Shown piece after piece: positions 1 to 8,433 of a stretch of 49,678 nucleotides of DNA. The first letter of the stretch is position 1. Each line of letters begins with the position of its first letter. The notes beneath the pieces are model-generated. The model was given only the letters and a program-made list of their open reading frames with translations. It was not told the origin of the DNA and ran no database searches. This stretch comes from JBJXFK01 sp046155505. Its GTDB lineage: Bacteria > Planctomycetota > Phycisphaerae > UBA1845 > Fen-1342. The stretch is from assembly GCA_046155505.1 (NCBI GenBank), contig JBJXFK010000184.1, positions 1 to 49,678 of the forward strand, read 5' to 3'. The position numbers and the translations under genes were made by a program.

Positions 1-2
1 TG

Positions 3-287
3 CGCGTCGATGCGCAGCAACTCGCCCGCTATGGCGCGACTGACCGCGTGGGCGTGTATCGCATCGAGCCGGGCGCGCCGGGGCGCGACCGGGTGGCGGT
101 AAATCTCGAAGATGTGAATGAAAGCGATATCACGCCGACCTCGTCGATGAAGATCGGGGCCGAGGCGGTGCAGGTTGGTGAGGCGATTCGGACGGCGACG
201 CCCGAAATCTGGCGCTGGTTTGTGGGGGCGGCGCTGGCGATCCTGCTCTTAGAGTGGTATATCTATAACCGTCGAGTGATGATCTAA
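3..287 (+). CDS. C-terminal end of a BatA-like membrane protein (5' partial)
   Basis: The reading frame is open to the left edge, so only about 94 C-terminal residues are seen. They include a short beta-rich stretch (VYRIEPG, then FAVNL-like VAVNLEDVNESDITP), a linker, one transmembrane helix (WRWFVGAALAILLLEWYIY) and a short basic tail. The phrase 'VAVNL.D..ESDI.P' before a final helix is typical of the end of large BatA/vWA-type membrane proteins common in planctomycetes, in operons with MoxR ATPases. That assignment rests on this tail alone. The upstream domains lie outside the window, so the function is not established. Confidence 0.6.
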   Translation, partial: RVDAQQLARYGATDRVGVYRIEPGAPGRDRVAVNLEDVNESDITPTSSMKIGAEAVQVGEAIRTATPEIWRWFVGAALAILLLEWYIYNRRVMI

Positions 288-353
288 GCGTCGCTCCAGC
301 AACGAACGCGCGGCGAACCGATGGGCCCGCGATACCAACGACCGAGGCTTTTC

Positions 354-614
354 ATGACCGCGCTCCCGATCACCGTCGGCCAAACGATCCGCATCACCCA
401 GGAAGTGGACCGGCGCGAGGGCAATTGGCAACTTGCGGTTGAGGGCGTAGTCGAGAGCGTAAAGCCTGAGAAGACAGGCAGTTGGTACGCGCACGGCAAG
501 GACGACAAGTTTTGGCTCTATCGCATCCGCGTTCGTAAGCCTGATGGCGAGATTTCGACATTGACGGTTGATCAGTACAGCCGTATAGAAATTGTCTCGC
601 CCGCATCGGCGTGA
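354..614 (+). CDS. small conserved hypothetical protein (86 aa)
   Basis: A compact soluble protein with no signal peptide or membrane segment. It reads as an all-beta domain: TVGQTIRITQEVDRREGNW, then a central strand pair, GSWYAHGKDDKFWLYRI, and a charged C-terminal strand (DGEISTLTVDQYSRIEI). ATG at 354 was chosen because the protein then begins at the hydrophilic beta domain; an in-frame ATG at 321 would add 11 Arg/Pro-rich residues. It lies 66 bases after the BatA-like gene on the same strand. I recall similar small proteins in Phycisphaerae but know no function. Codon use is host-like, so it is probably real. Confidence 0.65.
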   Translation: MTALPITVGQTIRITQEVDRREGNWQLAVEGVVESVKPEKTGSWYAHGKDDKFWLYRIRVRKPDGEISTLTVDQYSRIEIVSPASA

Positions 615-883
615 CGGATCTCCAACACACCTCAAAAAATCCGCAGAAACTTTCGCAACAATGTTTGAGCGGTTCCCGTCGGGTTCCCGAAATGATTGTG
701 CGACCGTGACATTGGCCACACAGGTTATCGGTCAATCTTAAGCTGTTGTCTATCCGTCGTTTATGGCGACCTCGCGAGTTGAATCCGGGTTCGTGAACGG
801 GAAGAATGGGTGAGGTGCCGTTCCGGGGGAGTCTGTCGCGAGGGTTTGAGTGGAACCTGCGCGACGGAAAATCCGCTTTGTGC

Positions 884-912
884 TTGACATCGTATTCCCG
901 GTTGCCTATAAC
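884..912 (+). promoter_or_regulatory. sigma-70 type promoter of the first PEP-CTERM gene
   Basis: TTGACA (884-889), a 17-base spacer, then TATAAC (907-912): a near-consensus sigma-70 promoter. Predicted start near 919 leaves a leader of about 47 bases before ATG 966, with AGGAGGAG at 951-958 as ribosome binding site. The 615-883 stretch upstream holds nothing else I recognise. Confidence 0.75.
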
Positions 913-965
913 GGGCCTTGTACAGCGGATTCGGGAAATAAGCACCCAGGAGGAGAGTAAGCGAA

Positions 966-1769
966 ATGGTTACGCAAACGCGCTTTGTTCGCGTCGGCAA
1001 GCTTGGACTTGCTGGCCTATTGTTTGCGGGCTCGGCGGCCGTCGCCCCGACCGCAATGGCAGAAATTATTGGCCCCGGTCTGACGGTCTACGCGTTCGAC
1101 AGCCTTGGCAACATGGCCTCGGCTGAGATCAGCGGCGCGTGGAGCTCCGATGGTCAGACATTCAATTGGTCCAGCACGAGCACGATCGAGTTGTGGGATC
1201 AGGACACTGATACGCTGCTCGGTTGCATGAACCCGCTCGACGCCAATGGCAACCCGACCTTCAGCGCGTTCCAGTACGTGCAGGATCCGGTCGTCAATCT
1301 GAACTTCGCCGTTCAGGCTGGCTCGGCGGACACCACGTTCGTCATCGCCTCGTCGATGCTCAGCTTCCCGACCATCAACTCGGCACAGGCTGCTGCCAGT
1401 GCGGGTTTCTCGGTTACCGATTTCAACGGCAACGGCGCGTCGCTCACGGGCCTAGTCGGCACGGGTTCGAGCTTCGGCTACCTCGCTCAGTACAACGGCT
1501 TTGCGTTCACGCAGAGCGGCACGACCTTCGCGGAAGTGCTGCCGGCGGTCGCGGCTGGCGCGTTCGGCACGAACACCGTCAGCTCGAACGTCCCCGGTGC
1601 GGGCTTCTCGAACATCGGCACCGTGAGCGACATGAGCTCGCTGATTTCGTTCCGTCTGAGCCGCTTCGACCTGGCCAGCGGTACAACCAGCTTCGTGATC
1701 ACTCCCGAGCCGGCGAGCATTGCTCTGCTGGGTTTGGGTGCTCTCGCCATGCTGCGTCGCCGAGCCTAA
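966..1769 (+). CDS. PEP-CTERM sorted secreted protein, tandem paralogue 1
   Basis: A 267-residue exported protein. The N terminus has basic residues, a hydrophobic core and an A-x-A-type cleavage region (LAGLLFAGSAAVAPTAMA). The middle is a low-charge Ser/Thr/Gly/Asn-rich beta ectodomain. The C terminus is a textbook PEP-CTERM signal: PEPAS, the helix IALLGLGALAML, then RRRA. PEP-CTERM proteins are processed by an exosortase and usually end up on the surface or in extracellular matrix; no exosortase lies in the window. The ectodomain is shared with the next two genes (motif D-T-T-F-V-I-x-S-x-x-x-S-F-P-T-I, then a FSVTDFNGN segment). It has its own strong promoter and Shine-Dalgarno site. Confidence 0.9.
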   Translation: MVTQTRFVRVGKLGLAGLLFAGSAAVAPTAMAEIIGPGLTVYAFDSLGNMASAEISGAWSSDGQTFNWSSTSTIELWDQDTDTLLGCMNPLDANGNPTFSAFQYVQDPVVNLNFAVQAGSADTTFVIASSMLSFPTINSAQAAASAGFSVTDFNGNGASLTGLVGTGSSFGYLAQYNGFAFTQSGTTFAEVLPAVAAGAFGTNTVSSNVPGAGFSNIGTVSDMSSLISFRLSRFDLASGTTSFVITPEPASIALLGLGALAMLRRRA

Positions 1770-1810
1770 TCGGTCGGCCGCGCGGTTGCGGGAGGAGTGA
1801 ATTTCGAGCG

Positions 1811-1842
1811 GGGGAGGTTGGCTTTCGCAGCTGATCCTCCCC
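1811..1842 (+). terminator. stem-loop after PEP-CTERM gene 1
   Basis: GGGGAGG (1811-1817) pairs with CCTCCCC (1836-1842) across an 18-base loop, followed by TGTTTG. The stem is strong but the T-tract is poor, so it is only a possible terminator or mRNA-stabilising hairpin between paralogues 1 and 2. Confidence 0.35.
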
Positions 1843-1910
1843 TGTTTGACATTTCGTCCTCAGATGTTGCAGAAGGAATTTAGCTGATCGGGGCCTGAAA
1901 GCATTTTGTA

Positions 1911-1939
1911 TTGACTTTCGGCAACCGTGCTGCTAAAAG
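1911..1939 (+). promoter_or_regulatory. promoter of the second PEP-CTERM gene
   Basis: TTGACT (1911-1916), 17 bases, then TAAAAG (1934-1939) preceded by TGC, an extended -10 feature. Ribosome binding site AGGAGAG lies shortly before ATG 1985. Paralogue 2 therefore has its own promoter rather than depending on read-through. Confidence 0.55.
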
Positions 1940-1984
1940 GGGAGCATTCGACGACCTCGTCGAACCACGGATAGGAGAGAGGCT

Positions 1985-2722
1985 ATGAAGAATTTCGGCT
2001 CTGGGAAGAGTCTGTTTGCGCGCTCGGCGGTCGCTATCGCGGCCCTCGGCGCGGGCGCGTCGGCATTTGCCGACCTGTCGCCCATCATTTTCAGCGTTCA
2101 AGCATCAAACTCGAACGGCGCTGGATCGTGGTCGGTCGCTTATGACCCGATCAACGACGGACCGGACGGGTTCTTCTGGAACGGCGGCCCGCAGACAATC
2201 GTCGACGGCGACGGCGATGAGATCGCAATCGTTGAGTTGGCGTCGATGTCGGCGTTCTCCGATCCGGCTGTCGGCCTGACCTTCACGGTCCAGGCGCTCG
2301 CCGCGAACACGAATTTCCTGATCAGCTCGGCCGTGCTCAGCTTCCCGACCATCGCTCCGGCGACTGGTATCGCGAGCTGCGGCTTGACCGTCACTGATTC
2401 GGACACATCGTCGTCGGCTTCGGCATCCGGGAACATCGGTGCTACGGGCGGCAGCATTTGTGTCGCCAGCTATAACGGCGGCACGATTTTCGGCGAGAAC
2501 ATTAATCCGGTGAGCACGAACGTGCCCGCAGGTACCGCGACCGGCAACTACAGCACCGGGCTGCAGCCGATCGGCAGCGTCAGCAGCATCGCACTCGACT
2601 ACGGCTTCACTCTCAGCGCGAACGACTCTGCGTCGGCGACCGCTGTGTTCTTTGTGATTCCCGAGCCGAGCAGCCTGGCGCTGATCGGTCTCGGCGTGGT
2701 CGCTTTGATTCGCCGTCGGTAA
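1985..2722 (+). CDS. PEP-CTERM sorted secreted protein, tandem paralogue 2
   Basis: A 245-residue exported protein with a Sec signal (KNFGSGKSLFARSAVAIAALGAGASAFA), a Ser/Asn/Gly-rich beta ectodomain and a C-terminal IPEPSS-LALIGLGVVALI-RRR sorting signal. It aligns by eye with paralogue 1: VGLTFTVQALAANTNFLISS...LSFPTI corresponds to VNLNFAVQAGSADTTFVIAS...LSFPTI, followed in both by a VTD segment and a final 'IG(S/T)VS' strand. Start ATG 1985 has an AGGAGAG site. Related copies flank it, so local duplication is likely. Ligand and function are unknown. Confidence 0.88.
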   Translation: MKNFGSGKSLFARSAVAIAALGAGASAFADLSPIIFSVQASNSNGAGSWSVAYDPINDGPDGFFWNGGPQTIVDGDGDEIAIVELASMSAFSDPAVGLTFTVQALAANTNFLISSAVLSFPTIAPATGIASCGLTVTDSDTSSSASASGNIGATGGSICVASYNGGTIFGENINPVSTNVPAGTATGNYSTGLQPIGSVSSIALDYGFTLSANDSASATAVFFVIPEPSSLALIGLGVVALIRRR

Positions 2723-2728
2723 GCGAGG

Positions 2729-2750
2729 GAACGCGCGTTCGCATTACAAT
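2729..2750 (+). promoter_or_regulatory. dyad plus -10-like box before the dockerin paralogue
   Basis: A perfect 12-bp palindrome GAACGCGCGTTC (2729-2740) is followed by TACAAT (2745-2750), a good -10 match, about 37 bases before GTG 2787. No -35 box is seen; the dyad sits where one would partly overlap, so it could be an operator. The evidence is weak. Confidence 0.3.
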
Positions 2751-2786
2751 CTGGGCGGCAACGCGCCTTTGTTTGGGAGTGAAGGC

Positions 2787-3716
2787 GTGAAACAGCTATC
2801 GTGTGCCGCCCTATTGGGGTGGGTGCGCACTTCTATTGTAATTTTTCTCGGCCTCTCGATTGCGCCGGCAGCCTCCGGGGATATCCTGAGCGGCTCGTTC
2901 CGTTTAGTCGCAACTAACGCGACCGGAACAGCAACTCTGGACGTTCCGGTGGCTGCCGGCATTGTTGACGCAAATGGGACTTGGCGCTGGAATCGAACCA
3001 CCGCTCTGCCGCTCGTCACGAGCGGCTCAAATTTGACCGTAGCAACGCTGCTGAATGCTGATATCTTGGTCCGTACCGGCAACACTTCGGAAGTTCTTGC
3101 GAACCTGAGCGTGCTTTCCGGTACGACCGATACGACATTCACGGTCGAGACCCCCAGGTCCACGTTCCGCCGCGTTCCGGCGATGGTTGCATTGGGGCGT
3201 GCGACCGCGAGTTTCACGGTTACAGACGTCAACGCTAACAATGCTCAAATCTCAGCAATCGGGCCGCTCGGTTCCGGCGCGTATCGCGGTTTTTTCAATG
3301 GTGGAGCGCCGAACGGACTCTTGTTCTCGCAATTGGTTGCGATCGTTTTTGCGGGGCAGCGCGGCACGGCCACCGGTACGCAGAACGACCCGCCATTTGG
3401 TTACCGACCCGTTGGCACGTTTGTTGACGATGCTCAGATTATGCTGGGGTTCATCGTGACGCCCGGCGATCGTGCCTCGGCGACCACCAGAATCGGTTTT
3501 CCTGACGCAGTGTCACGATGCGCTGGCGACGTTGACACGGACGGCGACGTTGATGTCGAAGATCTGTCGGAGCTCTTGTCGGCTTTTGGTGAGGAAGTTG
3601 GATCTGCTGCCTATGACATCAACGCGGATTTCGACAACGATGGCAGCGTATTCCTGGATGACCTTTCAACGTTGCTATTCTACTTCGGCCAAACCTGTGT
3701 GACTGTGCCTGGCTAA
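2787..3716 (+). CDS. secreted protein with dockerin-like C terminus, tandem paralogue 3
   Basis: About 309 residues. GTG 2787 is preferred over TTG 2769 because GGAG (2775-2778) is well placed before it and the protein then starts directly with a signal peptide (MKQLSCAALLGW...IAPAASG). The middle is homologous to the two upstream PEP-CTERM proteins: DTTFTVETPRSTFRRVPAM, then FTVTDVNANNAQIS, then 'PVGTFVDDAQIMLGF'. The C terminus is not PEP-CTERM but a planctomycete dockerin-like pair of calcium loops, DVDTDGDVDVEDL and ADFDNDGSVFLDDL, each followed by an LS-x-LL helix. Dockerins bind cohesins, but no cohesin is visible here. The next gene starts 22 bases later and carries a related C-terminal module, so the two are probably co-transcribed. 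Confidence 0.85.
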   Translation: MKQLSCAALLGWVRTSIVIFLGLSIAPAASGDILSGSFRLVATNATGTATLDVPVAAGIVDANGTWRWNRTTALPLVTSGSNLTVATLLNADILVRTGNTSEVLANLSVLSGTTDTTFTVETPRSTFRRVPAMVALGRATASFTVTDVNANNAQISAIGPLGSGAYRGFFNGGAPNGLLFSQLVAIVFAGQRGTATGTQNDPPFGYRPVGTFVDDAQIMLGFIVTPGDRASATTRIGFPDAVSRCAGDVDTDGDVDVEDLSELLSAFGEEVGSAAYDINADFDNDGSVFLDDLSTLLFYFGQTCVTVPG

Positions 3717-3738
3717 GCGCCATGCGTTGGGGAATCAA

Positions 3739-5373
3739 GTGGCGGCCCGGCTCACCAATTTCGCCGCGATTCTTGTGCAAGCGTTCGCGCTTCACGCGGC
3801 TGCCGCCGGCCCATTACCTGAAAATTTGCTTAGATTGTTCACACATCGCAGTATCTCGCAGCCGCCTGCAACGTCTAGTCTCGGCCTCGACATCCCGACG
3901 CTTTTTCAACCAGCACCGATCGTGATCGACGTCGCCACCGCCGGCGTTTTCATTGACCGCGCTCAAGTCACTGATCTGGAAATCGCTGACTTCGACCGCG
4001 ACGGCCTGAATGACATTGCCGCCGCGTGGTTTCTCACCGACTTTGACGATTCAAGCCGCAATCGCCGCGCATTGACCATTTGGTGGGGCACCGGACGGCC
4101 ACAATTTGAGCGCGGCGTCGATTTCGATCTCTACATTCCCGACCCCAATCTCGAATCGCTTTCCGTTTTCCGAAACGGGCCGGGCGAGGTCTGTGCGGGC
4201 GATTTCGACGGCGATGACGATAAGGATCTCGCGGTTCTGCCGTTTTTCGGCGACGAATTGTGGCTGATCGAAAATCTCGGCGGACGCCAATTCGCCCAGC
4301 ATCTCAAGTTTCCGTTCTTCTTCAACAGCACCGGGAATTTCCAAACGCCACCCGAGGCGGCTGCGGCCGACTTTGACAACGACGGTCGCGATGAACTGGT
4401 CTGCGTTGCCGATCCGATTCAGCACATCTTCGGCCTGCCGGTCCATTTCTGGCGGACCGACTCCGACATCGCTTCGATGGAGCGCGTCGAGTGGCTTGGC
4501 CTTGACGGCGGCGACTTCATCTCGTGGATTCGCTCGCTCGCGGTCGGCGATTTCAACGGCGACGGGCACGTCGATCTCGCGATCAGCGGATCGACCAACC
4601 CGACCGCCGAAACCGATCCGATCGTCGGCTTCTGGTTCAATCTGAATCCGGGATTCGGCTTGTTCCAGGCGTCATCCAACACGCACTCAACGGTGCTCGC
4701 TGACATCGAACCGCTCACGGGTGACGGGCTGTGTCGGCCGGGGCTCGTCTGTGCCGATTCAAATGGGTCGCGATTGTCCGTCTGGTCGAACACGTGTTCC
4801 GGCCCGCCGCAGATCGGCTGGCTGCAAACGGTCACGGGTTTTGCGGGTACGTCGCCGAACCGCGGCATGGCGATCGCGAGCGGCGATGTGAACGGCGACG
4901 GCTTGCTCGATATCGTGACGCGGCAGCGGCTTGGCACGCCGACCAGTGCTCGATTGGTCGAAATCGCGCTCGGGCAAAACGGTGGGACTTCGCTGTTGCG
5001 TGTCTCTCCGTCGCCGCTCGACACGACCGGCTTCGGCGAGCAGGATGACAACGAGATCCTGCGCCCGCGGAATCTCGCCGTCGCGGATCTGTTCGGCAAT
5101 CGTCTGCCCGAGATCATCGCCGCGTTCGGCCCGCCGCCGCTGAGCGGGGCACAGCCGCTGCGCATCGCGATCTGGGCCAATTCTTGTGAAGGCGACATCA
5201 CACGCGATGGTCTCGTAACGTTGGTCGATTTGTCGACGCTGCTATCGACGCTGGGCTGTGCCGGCGACCCCGCATATGCGTTTGAATCGGACCTGAGCCG
5301 CGACGGCTGCGTCAATCTCACCGACCTTAGCATTCTGCTCGCCAATTTCGGTTGCAGCGTTTTCGCCGATTAA
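3739..5373 (+). CDS. secreted FG-GAP/VCBS propeller protein with dockerin-like C terminus
   Basis: About 544 residues. GTG 3739 is preferred, with GGGGA at 3729-3733; TTG 3727 is possible. A short signal peptide (ARLTNFAAILVQAFALHAAAA) leads into at least five to six FG-GAP/VCBS-type repeats with calcium-binding D-x-D-x-D-G motifs: IADFDRDGLNDI, AGDFDGDDDKDL, AADFDNDGRDEL, VGDFNGDGHVDL, SGDVNGDGLLDI and a degenerate VADLFGNRLPEI. Such repeats fold into a beta-propeller. The tail repeats the dockerin-like module (GDITRDGLVTLVDLSTLLS, then SDLSRDGCVNLTDLSILLA) and ends in a Cys-containing strand. Role is inferred as extracellular adhesion or carbohydrate interaction; no enzyme motif is seen. 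Confidence 0.85.
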   Translation: MAARLTNFAAILVQAFALHAAAAGPLPENLLRLFTHRSISQPPATSSLGLDIPTLFQPAPIVIDVATAGVFIDRAQVTDLEIADFDRDGLNDIAAAWFLTDFDDSSRNRRALTIWWGTGRPQFERGVDFDLYIPDPNLESLSVFRNGPGEVCAGDFDGDDDKDLAVLPFFGDELWLIENLGGRQFAQHLKFPFFFNSTGNFQTPPEAAAADFDNDGRDELVCVADPIQHIFGLPVHFWRTDSDIASMERVEWLGLDGGDFISWIRSLAVGDFNGDGHVDLAISGSTNPTAETDPIVGFWFNLNPGFGLFQASSNTHSTVLADIEPLTGDGLCRPGLVCADSNGSRLSVWSNTCSGPPQIGWLQTVTGFAGTSPNRGMAIASGDVNGDGLLDIVTRQRLGTPTSARLVEIALGQNGGTSLLRVSPSPLDTTGFGEQDDNEILRPRNLAVADLFGNRLPEIIAAFGPPPLSGAQPLRIAIWANSCEGDITRDGLVTLVDLSTLLSTLGCAGDPAYAFESDLSRDGCVNLTDLSILLANFGCSVFAD

Positions 5374-5438
5374 CACGGCAACGCGCGATCGCGCCCTTCG
5401 CTCGCAATTCAATCCCGCTTCTGTACACTGACCGCATC

Positions 5439-6170
5439 ATGGCCGCGACACGACCTTCCGCAATTGCCGCCCCGATACCCGCGCGACCGATGGCGATCGT
5501 GCTGTTGTCCGGCGGCATGGATAGCGCCGTGACGATGGCCGATGCGCGGCAGGCCGGCGTTGCGCTGATCGCGCTCAGCTTTCGGTACGGCCAGCGACAT
5601 GCGATCGAACTGGCTGCCGCGGAGCGCGTGGCGGCCGCGCTTGGGGCGGTCGAGCACCGCGTGATGGACATCGACCTGCGCGCATTCGGCGGCTCGGCGC
5701 TCACCTCGGAAATCGCAGTCCCAAAGGATCGCGACTTGGCCGCGACGGTCGACAACTCGGACATTCCGGTCACATATGTGCCCGCGCGCAATACGATCTT
5801 CCTCTCGTTCGCACTCGCCCTGGCCGAGGTGCGCGGTTCGTGTGACATCTACATCGGCGTGAACGCGGTGGATTACAGCGGCTATCCCGATTGTCGACCC
5901 GATTACATCGCCGCGTTCGAGCGCATGGCCGCGCTCGCCACGCGTGCCGGCGTCGAGGGCGTTCCGGTTCGGATTCACACGCCGTTGCTGCACTTGTCGA
6001 AAGAGCAGATCGTGCGGCGCGGCATTGAGCTGGGCGTCGATTTCGGCATGACGCGAAGCTGCTACGACCCGTCGCCGATCGGCGAGTCGTGCGGACACTG
6101 CGACGCGTGCCTGCTGCGATTGGCGGCGTTCGCCGCATGCGGATTGCGCGACCCCGCCCCGTATCGCTGA
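5439..6170 (+). CDS. queC: 7-cyano-7-deazaguanine synthase QueC
   Basis: Converts 7-carboxy-7-deazaguanine to preQ0 using ATP and ammonia, in queuosine biosynthesis in the cytosol. The PP-loop SGGMDS (residues 24-29) is the adenylation motif. The C terminus carries the zinc site C208, C218, C221 and C224 (CYDPSPIGESCGHCDAC), characteristic of QueC. The substrate-site stretch NAVDYSGYPDCRPDYIAAF is intact. Length 243 aa is normal. ATG 5439 is used; an internal ATG at 5490 (MAIVLLSGG) would match family N termini equally well, and there is no clear Shine-Dalgarno site for either. No other queuosine gene is in the window. It follows the secreted-protein block by about 65 bases and was probably not originally part of it. 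Confidence 0.95.
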   Translation: MAATRPSAIAAPIPARPMAIVLLSGGMDSAVTMADARQAGVALIALSFRYGQRHAIELAAAERVAAALGAVEHRVMDIDLRAFGGSALTSEIAVPKDRDLAATVDNSDIPVTYVPARNTIFLSFALALAEVRGSCDIYIGVNAVDYSGYPDCRPDYIAAFERMAALATRAGVEGVPVRIHTPLLHLSKEQIVRRGIELGVDFGMTRSCYDPSPIGESCGHCDACLLRLAAFAACGLRDPAPYR

Positions 6171-6262
6171 ACGATCGCGCGGCTGCGCCTGTACAGGGGC
6201 GCACGGAGTTGGTAAAACCTGCTGATTCGTCGAGGTCGTCGCATTGGCGGTGGCTTTTGGCC

Positions 6263-6349
6263 GGAGAGGTGCCGGAGTGGCCGATCGGGCGCGCTTGGAA
6301 AGCGCGAGTAGGGGTAACTCTACCGCGGGTTCGAATCCCGCCCTCTCCG
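6263..6349 (+). tRNA. tRNA-Ser (anticodon GGA)
   Basis: An 87-nt class II tRNA. The acceptor GGAGAGG (6263-6269) pairs with CCTCTCC (6342-6348), with discriminator G. The anticodon stem CGCGC/GCGCG encloses loop TTGGAAA with anticodon GGA at 6297-6299. A long variable arm (TAGGG/CTCTA) and T-arm GCGGG-TTCGAAT-CCCGC complete it. CCA is not encoded. A run of six T (6350-6355) follows the acceptor directly and may terminate the transcript. It reads UCC and UCU codons. Confidence 0.97.
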
Positions 6350-6358
6350 TTTTTTGGG

Positions 6359-6465
6359 CAGTGCCTAGTGCATAGTGCCTAGTGCCTAGTGTTCAGTGCC
6401 TCGTCAGCGAACGGTACGTATGACCCGCGCCCTGCGCCCTGCGCCCTGCGCCCCGCGCGCTGCAC
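6359..6465 (+). repeat. period-7 micro-repeat arrays (two units)
   Basis: Two different heptamer arrays follow the tRNA. At about 6359-6400 the unit is GCCTAGT or close variants (five to six units); at about 6427-6465 the unit is CGCCCTG (four to five units). Neither has coding signals. The same GCCTAGT family recurs inverted at 45923-45953. The rest of the gap to 6573 holds only the GGAGG site of the next gene. Confidence 0.75.
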
Positions 6466-6573
6466 TACGTAAAGAGCGCGCAAATCTTGATTGCCAACTG
6501 AAATATCACCGGCGGCCCATCGAATAATGCCGGTCGAGAGTCGTTTGGCTCCGCAACAACCCGGAGGTTCGCC

Positions 6574-8391
6574 ATGCGCATCGTGCATCGACTGACGGTG
6601 GCTCTGTGCATCGGACTCGTTGCCCTGCGTGCGCCCGCCGAGATCAAACCGGCGGCGGCGTACATGCCCGAAAACTGCGTCGTGTTCGCGTCACTCGTCG
6701 ATGGTGACAAACGCCTCAGCGAATTTCAGACGTGGTTCGACGCGACCGGCGTGCTTGAAAGCGCGCTCGGGCAGGAAGTCACGAGTTCGCCGGAATTCAT
6801 GCAGGCCCGGGTCGTGCTCGCCGGGCTGGCCGCGACCGCCGGCGTGGATCCGTGGGGTGCGGTCGCGGCACCGCTGGGGCGCGAGTTTGCGATTGGCCTG
6901 TCGCCGCGCGAGGGCAAGGGGCCGCGCGTGATTCTCGTGGCGATCCCGCGCGACGCTGCGCTGGTCGATCGCATGCTGGAAATGGTGCACGGTTTCGCCG
7001 GCATTCGCACCGACAAGCAGAACGGCAAAGCGGCGGGTGACAAGACGCGCACGATCGATGGCGTGACGATTTTCGAACTGAATCGCGAAGCGCTGCAATG
7101 CCGCGTCGGCGATGCCGTGCTGCTTTCAAACGATGCCGATTTGCTCACTGCGGCGATCAAGGCGGCGGGCGGCGGTGCGAATCTGTTCGCGAAAAAATCA
7201 TTCGCCGAGTCGCTCAAGCAGCGACCCGGGGACGCGATCGCGCACGCGTGGGTCGATGTGGCCGCGCTGCGAAAATTGATGCCGCCTGAGCGATTCGATG
7301 CCAAGCAAAGCAACCCGCTCGCCGCGTTCCTGTTCGGCGGATGGTGGCACAGCATTAGGCACAGCGAATGCGCGACCGGCTGGATCACGCCGATCAAGGG
7401 TGGCATCGCGGCCGACGTCCGCGTACGCAGCGATGAGAAGCTGCCTGAATCGCATCGCGGCCTGATCGCGAAGGGCGACCGGCCAGATGCGTGGTCGAGC
7501 GTCGAGCTGCCGCGCTACATGGCCGAGATTTGCGTCGATCGCGATTGGGCGGCATTGCTCGCCGAGCGCGAGGCGCTGCTCACGCCGGCAGGAGCGAGCG
7601 ATGCGGCCAATTTCATCACGACGCTGAGCAATTTGTTCGGCGGGATGGACGTCGTCGGCGAAGTTGTCTCGCGCATCGCGGGACCGGTGCGACTGATCGT
7701 CGCCGATCAGGAATTCGCGGCGGGTGTGACGTTGCCGTCGCCGCAGTTGCCGGCGTTCGCGCTGGCGATTCCGATTGACGGATCGGACCTCGCGAAGTTG
7801 ACGCAGCGGCTCTACTCGATGTCCACCATGTCGGCGTCGATTATCAACTTTGTGTTGGCGCAGAACGGTCAGCCGGCGTTCTTGGTCGACGTCGATCGGT
7901 ATCGCGATCAGAAGGTGGTGTTTGCGACTTACGCCGAGGAGCCGGGCACCGATTCGATGAAAATGAACACGGGCGGCGAGGACGTGAAGCCAGTTGCGAG
8001 CCGCCCGGCGGGCACCAAGGCCCATCTGCGGCACAATTTTGCGCCAGCCGCGGCGGTGGTCGAGGGGTACTACATCATCAGCAGCACGCGGCCACTGCTG
8101 CACGATCTGATCGACCGGATGATCGAGGCCAAGGGCAAGCCGCCGCGGGCGAAGGGCAGCGACCAGGACCGCGTTGCGATCGATCTCAAGGCGCTCACGG
8201 CGATCTTGCGCAAGAACGCCGACGAACTGGTGACCAATCGCATGCTCGAAGAGGACGCGCCGAAGGCGAAGGCGAAACGCGATATCGACGTGCTGTTCCT
8301 GCTGCTCGACCTTTTTGAAAAGGCCAGCATCGCCAGCGGTCGCGACGATGGCGGCTATCGCGCTCGGCTGGATATCGTGATGCGCAAGTGA
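6574..8391 (+). CDS. large secreted protein, DUF3352-like (605 aa)
   Basis: An exported protein: signal peptide MRIVHRLTVALCIGLVALRAPA, then a long alternating alpha/beta region with repeats of the theme 'a protein level that is loaded, rated and held': YMPENCVVFASLVDG near the start, VILVAIPRDAALVDRML, DAVLLSNDADLLTAAI, DAIAHAWVDVAALRKL, and YYIISSTRPLLHDLIDRM near the end. This layout resembles DUF3352-type planctomycete proteins, whose biochemical role is unknown. There is no transmembrane anchor after the signal, no catalytic motif and few cysteines. Shine-Dalgarno GGAGG (6561-6565) supports ATG 6574. It lies 42 bases upstream of the DUF1800 gene and may be co-transcribed with it. Confidence 0.7.
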   Translation: MRIVHRLTVALCIGLVALRAPAEIKPAAAYMPENCVVFASLVDGDKRLSEFQTWFDATGVLESALGQEVTSSPEFMQARVVLAGLAATAGVDPWGAVAAPLGREFAIGLSPREGKGPRVILVAIPRDAALVDRMLEMVHGFAGIRTDKQNGKAAGDKTRTIDGVTIFELNREALQCRVGDAVLLSNDADLLTAAIKAAGGGANLFAKKSFAESLKQRPGDAIAHAWVDVAALRKLMPPERFDAKQSNPLAAFLFGGWWHSIRHSECATGWITPIKGGIAADVRVRSDEKLPESHRGLIAKGDRPDAWSSVELPRYMAEICVDRDWAALLAEREALLTPAGASDAANFITTLSNLFGGMDVVGEVVSRIAGPVRLIVADQEFAAGVTLPSPQLPAFALAIPIDGSDLAKLTQRLYSMSTMSASIINFVLAQNGQPAFLVDVDRYRDQKVVFATYAEEPGTDSMKMNTGGEDVKPVASRPAGTKAHLRHNFAPAAAVVEGYYIISSTRPLLHDLIDRMIEAKGKPPRAKGSDQDRVAIDLKALTAILRKNADELVTNRMLEEDAPKAKAKRDIDVLFLLLDLFEKASIASGRDDGGYRARLDIVMRK

Positions 8392-8433
8392 ACGCCGTGG
8401 TACCTAACCCGATCGCTGTTCGCGAGGTGTGCC

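Noticed and set aside
6263..6349. tRNA-Ser as integration site of an element
   Set aside because: No duplicated 3' end, integrase or composition change downstream.
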